Counted from the first letter of the stretch, positions 44,488 through 54,056 are shown. The stretch: DNA of 64,000 bases from Tissierella simiarum (GCF_018917865.1 NZ_JAHLPM010000014.1:1-64000), one strand, 5' to 3'. The notes: a model not told the origin generated them from the sequence alone. A program made the numbers and translations.

Positions 44488-44513
44488 GTGGGGGGAACAT
44501 ATACCCTCCACTT
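44488..44513 (+). terminator. Probable terminator
   Basis: AGTGGGGGG (44488-44496) pairs imperfectly with CCCTCCACT (44504-44512), followed by TATATTTTA. Confidence 0.5.
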
Positions 44514-44719
44514 ATATTTTATTATCTATTAAATAAGATATCCAATAAGAAGAGAACAATAGTCTATAGTAACTTTGTATAACAACTATGTGGCTATCCT
44601 TTAATATTAAGTATCTAAGCATCTTAAGAAATAATTAATAAATTAGTAAATAGAATAGGATATAATTAAACTTGAGATATTTAAATAGAAATTTGTAAGA
44701 ATTATTAGGGGGACTGGAA

Positions 44720-45916
44720 GTGGAAAAAAAGAATATTTTAAGAAGGATAATAACAATAATTTTAATAATGTTTATTTCTATGAACAATGTAGCCTTCGGA
44801 AGTATAGGGATAGAAGGAGAACTTACAGCTTATTTATTAGGGGATTGTGAAACGGGAGAAATTTTAGAAGGATTTAATATAGATAAGCCTATAGAAATTG
44901 CTAGTATTACTAAATTAATGTCTTATTTAGTAATAATGGATGAAGTCACTAAGGGAAATATACTTTTAGAAGATCGAGTTTTTATAGATGAAGATATTGC
45001 AAGTATAAAGGGGTCTAGTTTAAAAGTAGAAGTAGGAGAAGTCTTTTCTATAAGGGAGTTAATAGAAGCCGCCATGGTGGTTTCTGCCAATGATGCTACA
45101 TATGCTTTAGCTAAGAAAGTTGCTGGCACAGAGGAAGCTTTTGTAAAACTAATGAATAACAAAGCCAGAGAACTAAACCTTGAAAATGCTATATTTTTTA
45201 ACTGCACAGGGTTACCTGTAAAGGATTTGGATATACAAAATGTAATGACTACTAGAGAAATTTTTATATTATCCCAGCACATTATAGACAAGTATCCAGA
45301 AATATTAGAGATATCTAAATTACCTTTTATAGAAATGGAAAGCAGAAATTATGTTGAAGGGAATACTAACCCACTTCTTGCAGAAATAGAGGGAGTAGAC
45401 GGTTTGAAAACTGGTTTTACTAATAAAGCCGGATACTGTTATGTATCTACTTTCGGAGTTAAAGGAAAAGAAAAGGAAACTAAGGATTCTAGGTTTATAG
45501 GTATAGTAATGGGAACTAAAGGTTTTGATGAAAGAAAAGAACTAGGAAAGACATTGGTCCAATATGGATTAGACAACTACTCAAACAGAATAATTTTAGA
45601 TGAAGATATACCTTTAGATACTTTAATTTTTCCTAAAGGAAATCCTAAAGAAATAGAAATATACCCTAAGCAAGGTTTTACAAAGCTTATAAAAAATGAT
45701 GAAAATATAGAAGTTAGTTTATCATTAAATGATAAATTGAAACCTCCTATTAAAAAGGATCGTACTATAGGTAAAGTGACGGTATATAAGGATGGAGAAA
45801 TTATAAGGGAAGAAGAAGTTATAGTAAAAGAAAAGGTGAAGAGGGCTAATCCCTTTATCTTGCTAGGCAGGTTTATTGAAAATATATTTTTGAAAATTAA
45901 AGGAATATTTTCTTAA
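44720..45916 (+). CDS. D-alanyl-D-alanine carboxypeptidase (DacF-like)
   Basis: A 398-residue PBP5-type enzyme with a signal peptide (about 1-29). Active-site motifs: SITK (catalytic Ser), SAN and KTG (GLKTGFT). C-terminal beta domain and an amphipathic membrane anchor (FILLGRFIENIFLKIKGIF). It trims the fifth residue of peptidoglycan stems. GTG start after GGGGGACTGGAA. Confidence 0.9.
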   Translation: MEKKNILRRIITIILIMFISMNNVAFGSIGIEGELTAYLLGDCETGEILEGFNIDKPIEIASITKLMSYLVIMDEVTKGNILLEDRVFIDEDIASIKGSSLKVEVGEVFSIRELIEAAMVVSANDATYALAKKVAGTEEAFVKLMNNKARELNLENAIFFNCTGLPVKDLDIQNVMTTREIFILSQHIIDKYPEILEISKLPFIEMESRNYVEGNTNPLLAEIEGVDGLKTGFTNKAGYCYVSTFGVKGKEKETKDSRFIGIVMGTKGFDERKELGKTLVQYGLDNYSNRIILDEDIPLDTLIFPKGNPKEIEIYPKQGFTKLIKNDENIEVSLSLNDKLKPPIKKDRTIGKVTVYKDGEIIREEEVIVKEKVKRANPFILLGRFIENIFLKIKGIFS

Positions 45917-46033
45917 AGATTCATCATCTAGGGCAAACTCATATAAATTTTTAGGGCGTATCACTTTCATTTCTATAGATTAATACTTATAGTTTAATAT
46001 GAAAGCAAAAGAAGAAAGGGGAGGGGACTTAAC

Positions 46034-46438
46034 TTGAATATAGATATTTCATATGAAATTCCAAATGCAGAAGAATATAATAATTTAAGGATAATTTCAG
46101 GGTTGAGCCCTAAGGATGAAGCAGCATCAGAAATAGGATTAAAAAATTCTATTTTTATGATTAGTTTGAGGGATTCTGGTAAATTAATTGGTATGGGAAG
46201 AATCATAGGAGATGGCGGATGCTTTTATCATATAGTGGATATCGCTGTAGCCCCTTCTTATCAGGGCAATGGATTAGGTAATTTAATTATGTCAGAAATA
46301 ACTAAATATCTAGATGATCATGCATCAAAAGATTCTTATGTAAGCTTAATTGCCGATGTTCCAGCTGATAGATTATATAAAAAGTTTGGATTTGATTATT
46401 CGGCACCAAAGTCTGTTGGCATGGCAAAAAGATATTAG
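46034..46438 (+). CDS. GNAT-family N-acetyltransferase
   Basis: A 134-residue acetyltransferase with LIGMGRIIGDGGCFYHIVDIAVAP (split for the fold) and the acetyl-CoA loop YQGNGLGNLI, then YKKFGFDYSAP. Substrate unknown. TTG start after GGGGAGGGG. Confidence 0.85.
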   Translation: MNIDISYEIPNAEEYNNLRIISGLSPKDEAASEIGLKNSIFMISLRDSGKLIGMGRIIGDGGCFYHIVDIAVAPSYQGNGLGNLIMSEITKYLDDHASKDSYVSLIADVPADRLYKKFGFDYSAPKSVGMAKRY

Positions 46439-46576
46439 AATTAACATTATCTAATACATATATATGGTAAATAATATATAGAAAACTACCCTAAGGATAT
46501 TAGAAAGTATAATTTTCTATATATTCAATTATATATGATGGGAATGTCTGTTTTGCTATTTGTCCCCTTAGTCAAA

Positions 46577-46605
46577 TTGACAATTTTCCTAAAATGGTGT
46601 AAAAT
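46577..46605 (+). promoter_or_regulatory. Promoter of tRNA-Arg/tadA
   Basis: TTGACA (46577-46582), 17 bases, TAAAAT (46600-46605). Confidence 0.75.
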
Positions 46606-46624
46606 ATATTAGTATAAAATTTAT

Positions 46625-46701
46625 GCATCCGTAGCTCAGTAGGATAGAGCGGCGCCCTCCTAAGGCGTGTGTCGGGGGTTCGATTCCTCTCGGGTGCACC
46701 A
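46625..46701 (+). tRNA. tRNA-Arg (CCT)
   Basis: Acceptor GCATCCG with CGGGTGC, encoded CCA. Anticodon loop CTCCTAA gives anticodon CCT. It ends 14 bases before tadA and shares its promoter. Confidence 0.95.
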
Positions 46702-46715
46702 TTTTGGTGATTGAT

Positions 46716-47168
46716 ATGGACGAGAAATATATGAAAGTTGCTTTAGAAGAAGCTAAAAAGGCTTATAGCACCTACGAAGTACCGGTAGGTGCTATAATTG
46801 TTCACAAAAACAAGATTATAGGAAGAGGATATAATAAAAGAGAAACTCTAAAAGATCCTACTGCTCATGCAGAAATATTGGCTATTAAAGAAGCAAGTGA
46901 GTATTTGGGAGGATGGAGGCTAATAGACTGTACTATGTATGTAACATTAGAACCTTGTCCAATGTGTGCTGGAGCTATAGTTAATTCTAGAATAGATAAA
47001 TTGATTATAGGAACAAGAGATTTAAAGATGGGCTGCTGTGGTACTGTAGAGGATTTAACTAATCATCCTAAATTTAATCATAGGTTAGAAGTTATCTTTG
47101 GAATTTTAGAAGAAGAATGTAGCAATCTTATGAGAGACTTTTTTAAAGAGCTTAGAAATAAAAAATAG
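46716..47168 (+). CDS. tadA: tRNA-specific adenosine deaminase
   Basis: A 150-residue deaminase with HAEI (His zinc ligand and catalytic Glu) and PCPMCAGA (two Cys ligands). It converts A34 of tRNA-Arg(ACG) to inosine. ATG 46716 has GGTGA five bases upstream; upstream GTG/TTG codons overlap the tRNA end. It appears to be transcribed together with tRNA-Arg(CCT). Confidence 0.93.
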   Translation: MDEKYMKVALEEAKKAYSTYEVPVGAIIVHKNKIIGRGYNKRETLKDPTAHAEILAIKEASEYLGGWRLIDCTMYVTLEPCPMCAGAIVNSRIDKLIIGTRDLKMGCCGTVEDLTNHPKFNHRLEVIFGILEEECSNLMRDFFKELRNKK

Positions 47169-47358
47169 CAAAGGAGTGTTTTATAATTTCAAAAACTTAA
47201 ATAAATTGAACATTCTTATTATTATAGTATATGTAAGAGTAGTTTTATGTTATAATATGAGAGTAAAATAGAGGGATGTCTATCTATAAGGTAGAATGAA
47301 GGAATTGGAATTTAGTTTTAAGGTGCTATTTTACCAACATTAAAAATTCAATAAACTT

Positions 47359-47450
47359 GGAGAGATGTCCGAGAGGTTGAAGGTGGCGGTCTCGAAAACC
47401 GTTGTACAGTGTAAGCTGTACCGTGGGTTCAAATCCCACTCTCTCCGCCA
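47359..47450 (+). tRNA. tRNA-Ser (CGA)
   Basis: A 92-nt class II tRNA with a long variable arm (GTACAGTGTAAGCTGTAC), acceptor GGAGAGA with TCTCTCC, encoded CCA, and anticodon loop CTCGAAA giving CGA. Confidence 0.95.
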
Positions 47451-47462
47451 AGAATGAAGAAC

Positions 47463-47504
47463 AAAAAAGATAACACTGTGGTTTCCCACAGTGTTATCTT
47501 TTTT
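47463..47504 (+). terminator. Strong terminator after tRNA-Ser
   Basis: Perfect 19-bp stem (47463-47481 with 47486-47504), loop TTTC, A/T tracts on both sides. Confidence 0.85.
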
Positions 47505-47728
47505 GAGGAAGCCACTTTTAAAGATAAACTTGTAAAACTGAGGATAACACTAGGTATTCTTTATAAAAGTAAAACATTTATTGTCAATATTTTAACGATA
47601 TATATTGCAAGAAATTAGACAACCTTACGAAAAAAATAGGTGAAAACGTATACTTATAACATAATTATCGCAAGAATGGCATATTATTGAAATACAATTG
47701 ACAATTATTTAATTATTCAGAAAATTCC

Positions 47729-47757
47729 TTGACAAAGTATTGAAAAGACGTTATATT
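47729..47757 (+). promoter_or_regulatory. Promoter of the NSS transporter pair
   Basis: TTGACA (47729-47734), 17 bases, TATATT (47752-47757). Confidence 0.75.
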
Positions 47758-47789
47758 TGTAATAATAAAAAAGTAAAGGAGGAATAGGA

Positions 47790-49166
47790 ATGACCAACAA
47801 CAATGGAAATTCTCTTGGAGAAACCAAGGGAAGAGAAAGCTTTAAGAGCAGCTTTGGTTTGTTGGCAGCTGCTGTAGGGTCAGCTGTAGGATTAGGGAAT
47901 ATCTGGAGATTCCCTTACATTACTGGTGTTAACGGAGGAGGAGCTTTCTTAATTATTTATTTATTTTGTGTTGTAGCTATAGGACTGCCCGTTATGCTAG
48001 CTGAATTTGTAATTGGTAGAGAAGGAAAGAAAGATGCTATAGGTTCTTTTAAGTATTTAGCCCCGGGCAAAAAGTGGTATATATCTGGAGTGCTAGGAGT
48101 ATTGGCAGCTTTTTTTATACTTTCTTTTTACGGTGTTATTGCAGGTTGGACTTTAGAATATATCGTTAGTGCAGCTGGTAATCAGTTTGCTGGAAAGAGT
48201 GCTGCAGAAATTGGAGGATTTTTTACTAGTTTTATTTCAAGTCCTATTAAGCCCATTATTTGGCAAGTTGTATTTATGAGTATTACAGCAATCATTGTGG
48301 CTACAGGTGTTGAAAAGGGAATTGAAAAGTTTTCAAAATTGATGATACCTTTGCTATTATTAATCATTATTATTCTTGATATTAGAGCCCTTACATTACC
48401 TGGAGGAATGGCAGGAATTGAATTCTTATTTAAACCAGATTTTTCTAAAATAAATGGAAAGGTAATTTTGGCAGCTTTAGGTCATGCCTTTTTCTCCCTA
48501 AGCTTAGGTATGGGAATTATGATTACCTATGGTTCATATATACCTAAGGAAGAAAAACTGGGGAAAACTGCTTTAAAGGTATCTATAGCAGATACTTTAA
48601 TAGCACTGCTAGCAGGAGTAGCTATATTTCCTGCAGTATTTGCCTTTGGCATAGCTCCTGATTCAGGACCGGGTTTGGTATTTATAACTTTGCCAAACGT
48701 ATTTGCCCAAATGCCAGGAGGATATTTCTTTTCAATAATGTTCTTTTTGCTTTTAGCATTAGCAGCCTTAACTAGTACTATTTCTCTGCTAGAAGTAGTA
48801 GTAGCTTATATAATTGAAACATTTAAGATGGAAAGAAAGAAAGCTACATTAATTTCTGCTACATTGATAACTTTAATTGGTATGGTTGCTTCTTTATCAA
48901 ACGGTAATTTGTCTTATATTCAAATATTTGGAAAGAACATATTTGATTTTATAGACTATTTAACTGCTAATTATTTCTTGACTACGGGAGCATTTTTAAG
49001 TAGTATATTCTTTGCTTGGAAATTAGATAAGGAAGTAATAAAAAATCAATTAACCAATCAAGGTGCTTTTCAGGTAGACTATATAAAGGCTTTCTATTTT
49101 CTATTAAAGTTTGTTGCACCAATAGGTATAATCTTTGTATTCTTAACAGAAGTAGGTTTGATATAA
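47790..49166 (+). CDS. Sodium-dependent amino-acid transporter, NSS family (first copy)
   Basis: A 458-residue LeuT/MhsT/TnaT-type symporter with about 11 helices. TM1 AAAVGSAVGLGNIWRFPYI carries the sodium/substrate site; TM6 region GHAFFSLSLGMGIMITYGSY. AAAGGAGGAA before the ATG. A terminator and a close paralogue follow. Confidence 0.92.
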   Translation: MTNNNGNSLGETKGRESFKSSFGLLAAAVGSAVGLGNIWRFPYITGVNGGGAFLIIYLFCVVAIGLPVMLAEFVIGREGKKDAIGSFKYLAPGKKWYISGVLGVLAAFFILSFYGVIAGWTLEYIVSAAGNQFAGKSAAEIGGFFTSFISSPIKPIIWQVVFMSITAIIVATGVEKGIEKFSKLMIPLLLLIIIILDIRALTLPGGMAGIEFLFKPDFSKINGKVILAALGHAFFSLSLGMGIMITYGSYIPKEEKLGKTALKVSIADTLIALLAGVAIFPAVFAFGIAPDSGPGLVFITLPNVFAQMPGGYFFSIMFFLLLALAALTSTISLLEVVVAYIIETFKMERKKATLISATLITLIGMVASLSNGNLSYIQIFGKNIFDFIDYLTANYFLTTGAFLSSIFFAWKLDKEVIKNQLTNQGAFQVDYIKAFYFLLKFVAPIGIIFVFLTEVGLI

Positions 49167-49169
49167 AGA

Positions 49170-49196
49170 GTCTGGGCATAGCCCAGACTTCTTTTT
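49170..49196 (+). terminator. Terminator between the transporter genes
   Basis: GTCTGGGC (49170-49177), ATA, GCCCAGAC (49181-49188), then TTCTTTTT. Confidence 0.8.
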
Positions 49197-49212
49197 AAAA
49201 GGAGGGAGTTTG

Positions 49213-50556
49213 ATGGAAAAAAGAGAAAGTTTCAAAACTAGCTTTGGAGTTTTTGCTGCTGCTGTTGGTTCTGCTGTAGGATTAGGAAATATATGGAGAT
49301 TTCCCTACATTGTAGGTGAAAATGGTGGGGCAGCATTTATATTAGTCTATCTTTTATGTGTAGCTATTATAGGATTACCTGTTTTACTATCAGAATTTAT
49401 AGTTGGTAGAGAGGGAAAGCTTAACGCTATAGGTTCTTATAAAAAGGTAGCTCCTAATACTAAATGGTATCTAAGTGGGGTCTTAGGGGTAATGTCGGCT
49501 TTCTTAATATTATCTTTTTATAGTGTTATTGCTGGATGGACTTTAGAATACGTGTTTAAGGCAATAACTAATCAATTTGTCGGAAAAAGCCCTGTAGAAA
49601 TAGAAAGTATGTTTACATCTTTTATAACAAACCCTGTAAAATCTATAGCATGGCAATTACTTATTTTAACAATAACTTGCTATATAGTAGCTACTGGAAT
49701 AGAAAAAGGCATTGAAAAGTATTCTAGCATATTAGTACCTGCTTTAGTTGGAATAATAATTATTTTAGATATAAGAGCTTTAACTTTACCAGGAGCTTCA
49801 GAAGGAATGAAGTTTTTATTTAAGCCAGATTTTTCTAAAGTTAATGGGAAGGTAATATTAGATGCTTTAGGACATTCTTTCTTTTCTTTAAGTTTAGGAG
49901 CAGGAACTATGATTACCTATGGCTCATATATTAAGAAGAATGAAAACTTAGGTACTTCTGCTTTAAAAATTGGCATTGCTGACACTTTAATAGCTATTTT
50001 GGCTGGAGTGGCTATATTTCCTGTAGTATTTGCTTTTGGGATTCAACCCAATAGTGGTCCAGGGTTAGTGTTTATAACTCTACCAAATGTATTTCCAAAG
50101 ATACCAGGAGGTTATATATTTTCAGTATTATTTTTTGTATTATTAGCACTAGCGGCTGTAACTAGTACCATATCTATGTTGGAAGCAGTAGTTGCCTATG
50201 CAATGGAAAGGTTTAATATAAGTAGAAAGAAGGCATCTATTATTACCACTATTTTAATTGGAATAGTAGGTATATTTGCAGCTTTATCTAATGGGCCTTT
50301 ATCTCATATATTAATATTTGAAAATACATTCTTAAATTTCTTAGATAAATTAACTGCAAATTATTTTATGACCATTGGATCTTTAATTACTATATTATTT
50401 GTTGGTTGGAAATTAGATAAGAGTATTATTGAAAATCAGATTACTAATGAAGGAATTCTTAAATCCAGTTATCAAGGTACCTATTACTTTATAACAAGAT
50501 ATATTTCTCCTTTAGCTATAATTATAGTATTTTTGGCTAGTATAGGAATAATCTAG
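49213..50556 (+). CDS. Sodium-dependent amino-acid transporter, NSS family (second copy)
   Basis: A 447-residue paralogue of the previous gene, with the same TM1 AAAVGSAVGLGNIWRFPYI and GHSFFSLSLGAGTMITYGSY. ATG 49213 follows AGGAGGGAGTTTG. The small differences at binding positions (GMGIM versus GAGTM) may give different substrate choice. No own promoter is clear, so read-through past the weak terminator may express it. Confidence 0.92.
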   Translation: MEKRESFKTSFGVFAAAVGSAVGLGNIWRFPYIVGENGGAAFILVYLLCVAIIGLPVLLSEFIVGREGKLNAIGSYKKVAPNTKWYLSGVLGVMSAFLILSFYSVIAGWTLEYVFKAITNQFVGKSPVEIESMFTSFITNPVKSIAWQLLILTITCYIVATGIEKGIEKYSSILVPALVGIIIILDIRALTLPGASEGMKFLFKPDFSKVNGKVILDALGHSFFSLSLGAGTMITYGSYIKKNENLGTSALKIGIADTLIAILAGVAIFPVVFAFGIQPNSGPGLVFITLPNVFPKIPGGYIFSVLFFVLLALAAVTSTISMLEAVVAYAMERFNISRKKASIITTILIGIVGIFAALSNGPLSHILIFENTFLNFLDKLTANYFMTIGSLITILFVGWKLDKSIIENQITNEGILKSSYQGTYYFITRYISPLAIIIVFLASIGII

Positions 50557-50576
50557 TATATATTATGTATGTAAAA

Positions 50577-50611
50577 AACAGAGGGAATTTTTTTTCTCTC
50601 TGTTTTTTTAT
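50577..50611 (+). terminator. Terminator after the second transporter
   Basis: AAACAGAG (about 50576-50583) pairs with CTCTGTTT (50598-50605), followed by T run. Confidence 0.75.
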
Positions 50612-50693
50612 AACTCATATAAGCCTTTGTTTAAAAACTTATGGTTTTCTGATAATATAATATGAGTAGAGAATAAAATAAGAAGGTGATGGA

Positions 50694-51764
50694 ATGGAAT
50701 TATTAAACAAAACACTTAAAGCAATAGCTTCCCCTAATGAAGAATCAAAGATAAAAGCCAAAGAGGTTTGGGACAACCTTGTTAAACCTATAGGTAGTCT
50801 TGGTTCTTTAGAAGAAATCACTATTAAAATAGCTGGAATGACTGGTGAAGTCCACAACAAAATCAACAGGAAAGCTATAGTAGTAATGTGTGCTGATAAT
50901 GGCGTAGCAGAAGAAGGAGTAAGTGCTTGTCCTCAAGTATTTACAATGCTTCTTACAGAAAGTATGGTAAAGGGGATTACAGGGCTTGCCGCTTTATCTA
51001 AATTTACTAATACAGATATAACTTTATTGGACATTGGATTAAAGGGAGATATAGATCATCCTAAGGTAATTAATAGAAAAGTCGCATATGGAACTAAAAA
51101 CTTTACTAAGGAATCAGCTATGACCTATGAAGAAGCAGTTAAGGCTATAGAAATTGGTATAGAAGTGGGAGATACACTGTATAGCCAAGGGTACGATATA
51201 TTGGGAACTGGAGAATTAGGAATAGGAAATACTACTACTAGTGCTGCTATTTTAAGTGTTTTCTCTGGACTAGACCCAGATATAACTTGTGGTAAAGGAG
51301 CAGGTCTTACTGATGAGCAGTTTAGTCTTAAGAAAAAAACCTTAATGACGGGATTAGAATTAAATAAACCCAATAAAGAAGATCCAATAGATGTAATATC
51401 TAAGGTAGGCGGTTTTGATGTAGCTGGAATGTGTGGACTCTTCCTTTCAGCGGCGAAAAATAGAAAACCTATAGTAATAGATGGATTTATTTCTTCAGCA
51501 GCAGCTCTTTGTGCAGTAAAGTTAAATCCAATGGTAAAGGAATATATGATTCCTTCTCATCTTTCTAACGAACCAGGAGCAAAATATATGATGGAACAAT
51601 TGGGATTGAAACCTATGTTAAATTTAGGTATGAGATTAGGAGAAGGTTCAGGTTGTCCATTGGCTTTTCAAGTAATAGAAGCTGCTTTATTTACAATGGA
51701 TAATATGGGAACATTTAAGGAAGCTTCAATAAATAGTGAAGTGTTAGTAGATATAAGAGAATAA
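50694..51764 (+). CDS. cobT: Nicotinate-nucleotide:dimethylbenzimidazole phosphoribosyltransferase
   Basis: A 356-residue CobT. Motifs CADNGVAEEGVSACPQ, GTGELGIGNTTTSAA, GKGAGLTDEQ, DGFISSAAAL and GMRLGEGSG; the catalytic Glu is in the last motif. It makes the alpha-ribazole phosphate for the lower cobalamin ligand. First gene of cobTUSC. No cobalamin riboswitch is seen in the 130-base leader. Confidence 0.95.
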   Translation: MELLNKTLKAIASPNEESKIKAKEVWDNLVKPIGSLGSLEEITIKIAGMTGEVHNKINRKAIVVMCADNGVAEEGVSACPQVFTMLLTESMVKGITGLAALSKFTNTDITLLDIGLKGDIDHPKVINRKVAYGTKNFTKESAMTYEEAVKAIEIGIEVGDTLYSQGYDILGTGELGIGNTTTSAAILSVFSGLDPDITCGKGAGLTDEQFSLKKKTLMTGLELNKPNKEDPIDVISKVGGFDVAGMCGLFLSAAKNRKPIVIDGFISSAAALCAVKLNPMVKEYMIPSHLSNEPGAKYMMEQLGLKPMLNLGMRLGEGSGCPLAFQVIEAALFTMDNMGTFKEASINSEVLVDIRE

Positions 51765-51781
51765 ATAAAAAGGTGATAAAA

Positions 51782-52318
51782 ATGATAACCCTAGTAACTG
51801 GTGGTGCTAGAAGTGGTAAAAGTACTTTTGCAGAAAGTATATTTGAAAATAAAGAAGATGTAGTCTATATTGGAACCTCTAGAATAATGGATAAGGAAAT
51901 GATGGAGCGGATAAATCTACATAAAAAAAGTAGACCCGAGTATTGGAGAACATATGAAGGAAACTATGATTTAATACAAGCTCTTGGAGATGAAAAAAAT
52001 TATTTACTAGACTGTATAACAGTACTAACTTCTAATATAATGTTTGATATTACTCAGGATAAGGAATATATAGATTATGAACTTCAAAGAGAAGTAGAAA
52101 ACTGTATAATTGAAGAAATAAAAAGCCTTATAGAAGAGGTAAATAAAAGAGATTATAATCTTATAATGGTAACTAATGAGGTAGGAGATTCCATAGTTCC
52201 AGAACATCATATTAGTAGAGTATTTAGAGATATTCAAGGAAGGATAAACCAAAGAATAGCTTCTTTATCTGATCAGGTTTATTTGGTATGTTGTGGTATA
52301 CCAGTGAAGATTAAATGA
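51782..52318 (+). CDS. cobU: Adenosylcobinamide kinase/guanylyltransferase
   Basis: A 178-residue CobU with P-loop VTGGARSGKSTFAES, HKKSRPEYWRTYEG (with the His that forms the GMP adduct), and MVTNEVGDSIVPEH. ATG 51782 after AAAAGGTGAT. It activates cobinamide with GTP. ATGA overlap with cobS. Confidence 0.93.
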   Translation: MITLVTGGARSGKSTFAESIFENKEDVVYIGTSRIMDKEMMERINLHKKSRPEYWRTYEGNYDLIQALGDEKNYLLDCITVLTSNIMFDITQDKEYIDYELQREVENCIIEEIKSLIEEVNKRDYNLIMVTNEVGDSIVPEHHISRVFRDIQGRINQRIASLSDQVYLVCCGIPVKIK

Positions 52319-53052
52319 TAAAAGGGCTAATATTGTCTATACAGTTTTTAACTAGAATACCTATAAATATAGCCATAGACTTTAATGAGGAAAACTTGGC
52401 GAGGAGTACTTTCTTTTTTCCTCTAGTAGGAGCTATTTTAGGCAGCATAGGTGGATTAACATATTATTTATTTTCCTATATAAACAAGGATTTAGCATCT
52501 TTTTTAGCAGTAATAGCAATAATTATTGGTACAGGAGGTCTTCATTTAGACGGATTAGGAGACACCTTTGATGGGTTCTTTTCCAATAGGAATAAGGAAA
52601 GAATACTGGAAATAATGAAGGATAGTAGAATTGGAACCTTTGGAGTAATAGCTGTAGTTTTAGATATACTTTTTAAATATATTTTAATATCTAACTTTAA
52701 AAGTCATATACCTTTAATATTAATTCTTTCTCTATCTAATAGCAGACTTATGGTGTGTCACAAAATGGCATGTAAAGAAGTAGCAAGACCTGGAGGTCTT
52801 GGAGATATGTTTTATAGTAGTGGACCAAAGAAGTTTGCTATAATGGGAGGGATAGTATATGTCTCAATTATTGCTTTTTTAAATCCTGTATTTTTAATAC
52901 CTTTAGTTTTCACTTTCATAATAGGAGAAATTATAAGTCATACCTCTTATAAAAAAATAGGAGGTTTTACAGGAGATGTATATGGTGCTACCATAGAAAT
53001 AGGAGAGATTGCATCTTTATTAGCATTTATGGGGGTGTTAAAATGGATATAA
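52315..53052 (+). CDS. cobS: Cobalamin-5'-phosphate synthase
   Basis: A 245-residue membrane enzyme. FLTRIPI, FPLVGAILGSIGGL, GGLHLDGLGDTFDGFFS (the catalytic acidic motif), KDSRIGTFG and GDVYGATIEIGE. It joins cobinamide-GDP and alpha-ribazole. Overlaps cobU by four bases and cobC by ten. Confidence 0.95.
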   Translation: MIKGLILSIQFLTRIPINIAIDFNEENLARSTFFFPLVGAILGSIGGLTYYLFSYINKDLASFLAVIAIIIGTGGLHLDGLGDTFDGFFSNRNKERILEIMKDSRIGTFGVIAVVLDILFKYILISNFKSHIPLILILSLSNSRLMVCHKMACKEVARPGGLGDMFYSSGPKKFAIMGGIVYVSIIAFLNPVFLIPLVFTFIIGEIISHTSYKKIGGFTGDVYGATIEIGEIASLLAFMGVLKWI

Positions 53053-53615
53053 TCTTGGTTCGTCATGGAGAAACGGAAGAAAATGCTTTAAAAAACTTCA
53101 GTAGAAAAGATGTCCAATTGTCCCAAAGAGGAAGAATACAAATCGAAAATACTAGAAAGTATATAGAAACATTAGATTTTAAAAAGGTATATGTGAGTCC
53201 TCTAAATAGGACTATTGAAACTATGGAGATTCTTGAATTAGAAGGAATTAAGGAGAAGAGAATACAAGAAGTAGATCTTGGTCTCTTTGAAGGCAAAAAC
53301 TATGAAACCTTAGAAAGAGAATTTCCTGAAGAAACTAAGCTTTGGAATGAGGATCCTGTAACTTATGCAGTTCCCCAAGGTGAAAGTATAGAAGGTGCTT
53401 ATTCTAGAGTTAAAGAATTCCTAGAGGAGTTAATTGAAAGAAATGAAAACGTATTACTAATATGCCATGAAGGAATTATTAGAATAGCTTTAAGTTGGGT
53501 ATTTGATAGACCTGAATACTTTTTTAAGTTTAAAGCAGAAAACGGTAGTATAAATATTATAACTGTCCATGAAGGATATAAATATATAAATAAGATGAAC
53601 TATATAAATTATTAA
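53043..53615 (+). CDS. cobC: Alpha-ribazole phosphatase / histidine phosphatase
   Basis: A 190-residue histidine phosphatase with LVRHGETEENALK (catalytic His), SPLNRTIETMEIL, and ICHEGIIR. The cobTUS context gives its role in removing the alpha-ribazole phosphate; by sequence alone it could be any phosphoglycerate-mutase-like phosphatase. Confidence 0.85.
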   Translation: MDIILVRHGETEENALKNFSRKDVQLSQRGRIQIENTRKYIETLDFKKVYVSPLNRTIETMEILELEGIKEKRIQEVDLGLFEGKNYETLEREFPEETKLWNEDPVTYAVPQGESIEGAYSRVKEFLEELIERNENVLLICHEGIIRIALSWVFDRPEYFFKFKAENGSINIITVHEGYKYINKMNYINY

Positions 53616-53670
53616 CATCATACAACAAAAGAGAAAATATTATAATACAAATGATAAGGAGAATACTATA

Positions 53671-54048
53671 ATGGAAATTGAAATTTTCTTAGAGAGGATA
53701 ATACCCTATATTACTGGATCTCTAGAAACTGTAGGGGTATTTATTATCGTTTTAGCTTCTATAAAAACTTTTTACCAGTTTGTAAAAGGCGGTTTCAATT
53801 TTGACGATGAAGAAATTAAGATGGAGCTAGCTAAAGCTTTGGCTTTCAGCTTAGAGTTTAAATTAGCTGCCGAAATACTTAAGACAGTAATAGTAAGGAC
53901 TTTAGATGAGTTTATTATTCTTTCAGCAGTAGTTATTTTAAGAGTAATATTAACCTTCGTTATTCATTGGGAAATCAAAAGTTCTGAAACTAATGATGAA
54001 CCAAATGGTAATGGAAAGAGTTCAATACCAAAAAAGAAGGGAGAATAA
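53671..54048 (+). CDS. DUF1622 membrane protein
   Basis: A 125-residue protein with three membrane segments (about 13-33, 55-70, 82-100), FILERII-like start, and a Lys/Ser-rich tail. Matches DUF1622 (LALAFSLEFKLAAEILKTVI-type core; here AKALAFSLEFKLAAEILKTV). Function unknown. AAGGAGAAT before the ATG. Confidence 0.75.
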   Translation: MEIEIFLERIIPYITGSLETVGVFIIVLASIKTFYQFVKGGFNFDDEEIKMELAKALAFSLEFKLAAEILKTVIVRTLDEFIILSAVVILRVILTFVIHWEIKSSETNDEPNGNGKSSIPKKKGE

Positions 54049-54056
54049 GAATAGCT

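Larger units (their letters stand above)
47169..47789. other. Gap holding tRNA-Ser, a terminator and a promoter
   Basis: No protein gene. Contains a -10-like TATAAT near 47252, tRNA-Ser (47359-47450), a strong terminator (47463-47504) and the transporter promoter (47729-47757). Confidence 0.7.

Noticed and set aside
50557-50693. Cobalamin riboswitch before cobT
   Set aside because: Only a terminator of the upstream gene is seen, and the remaining leader is too short.
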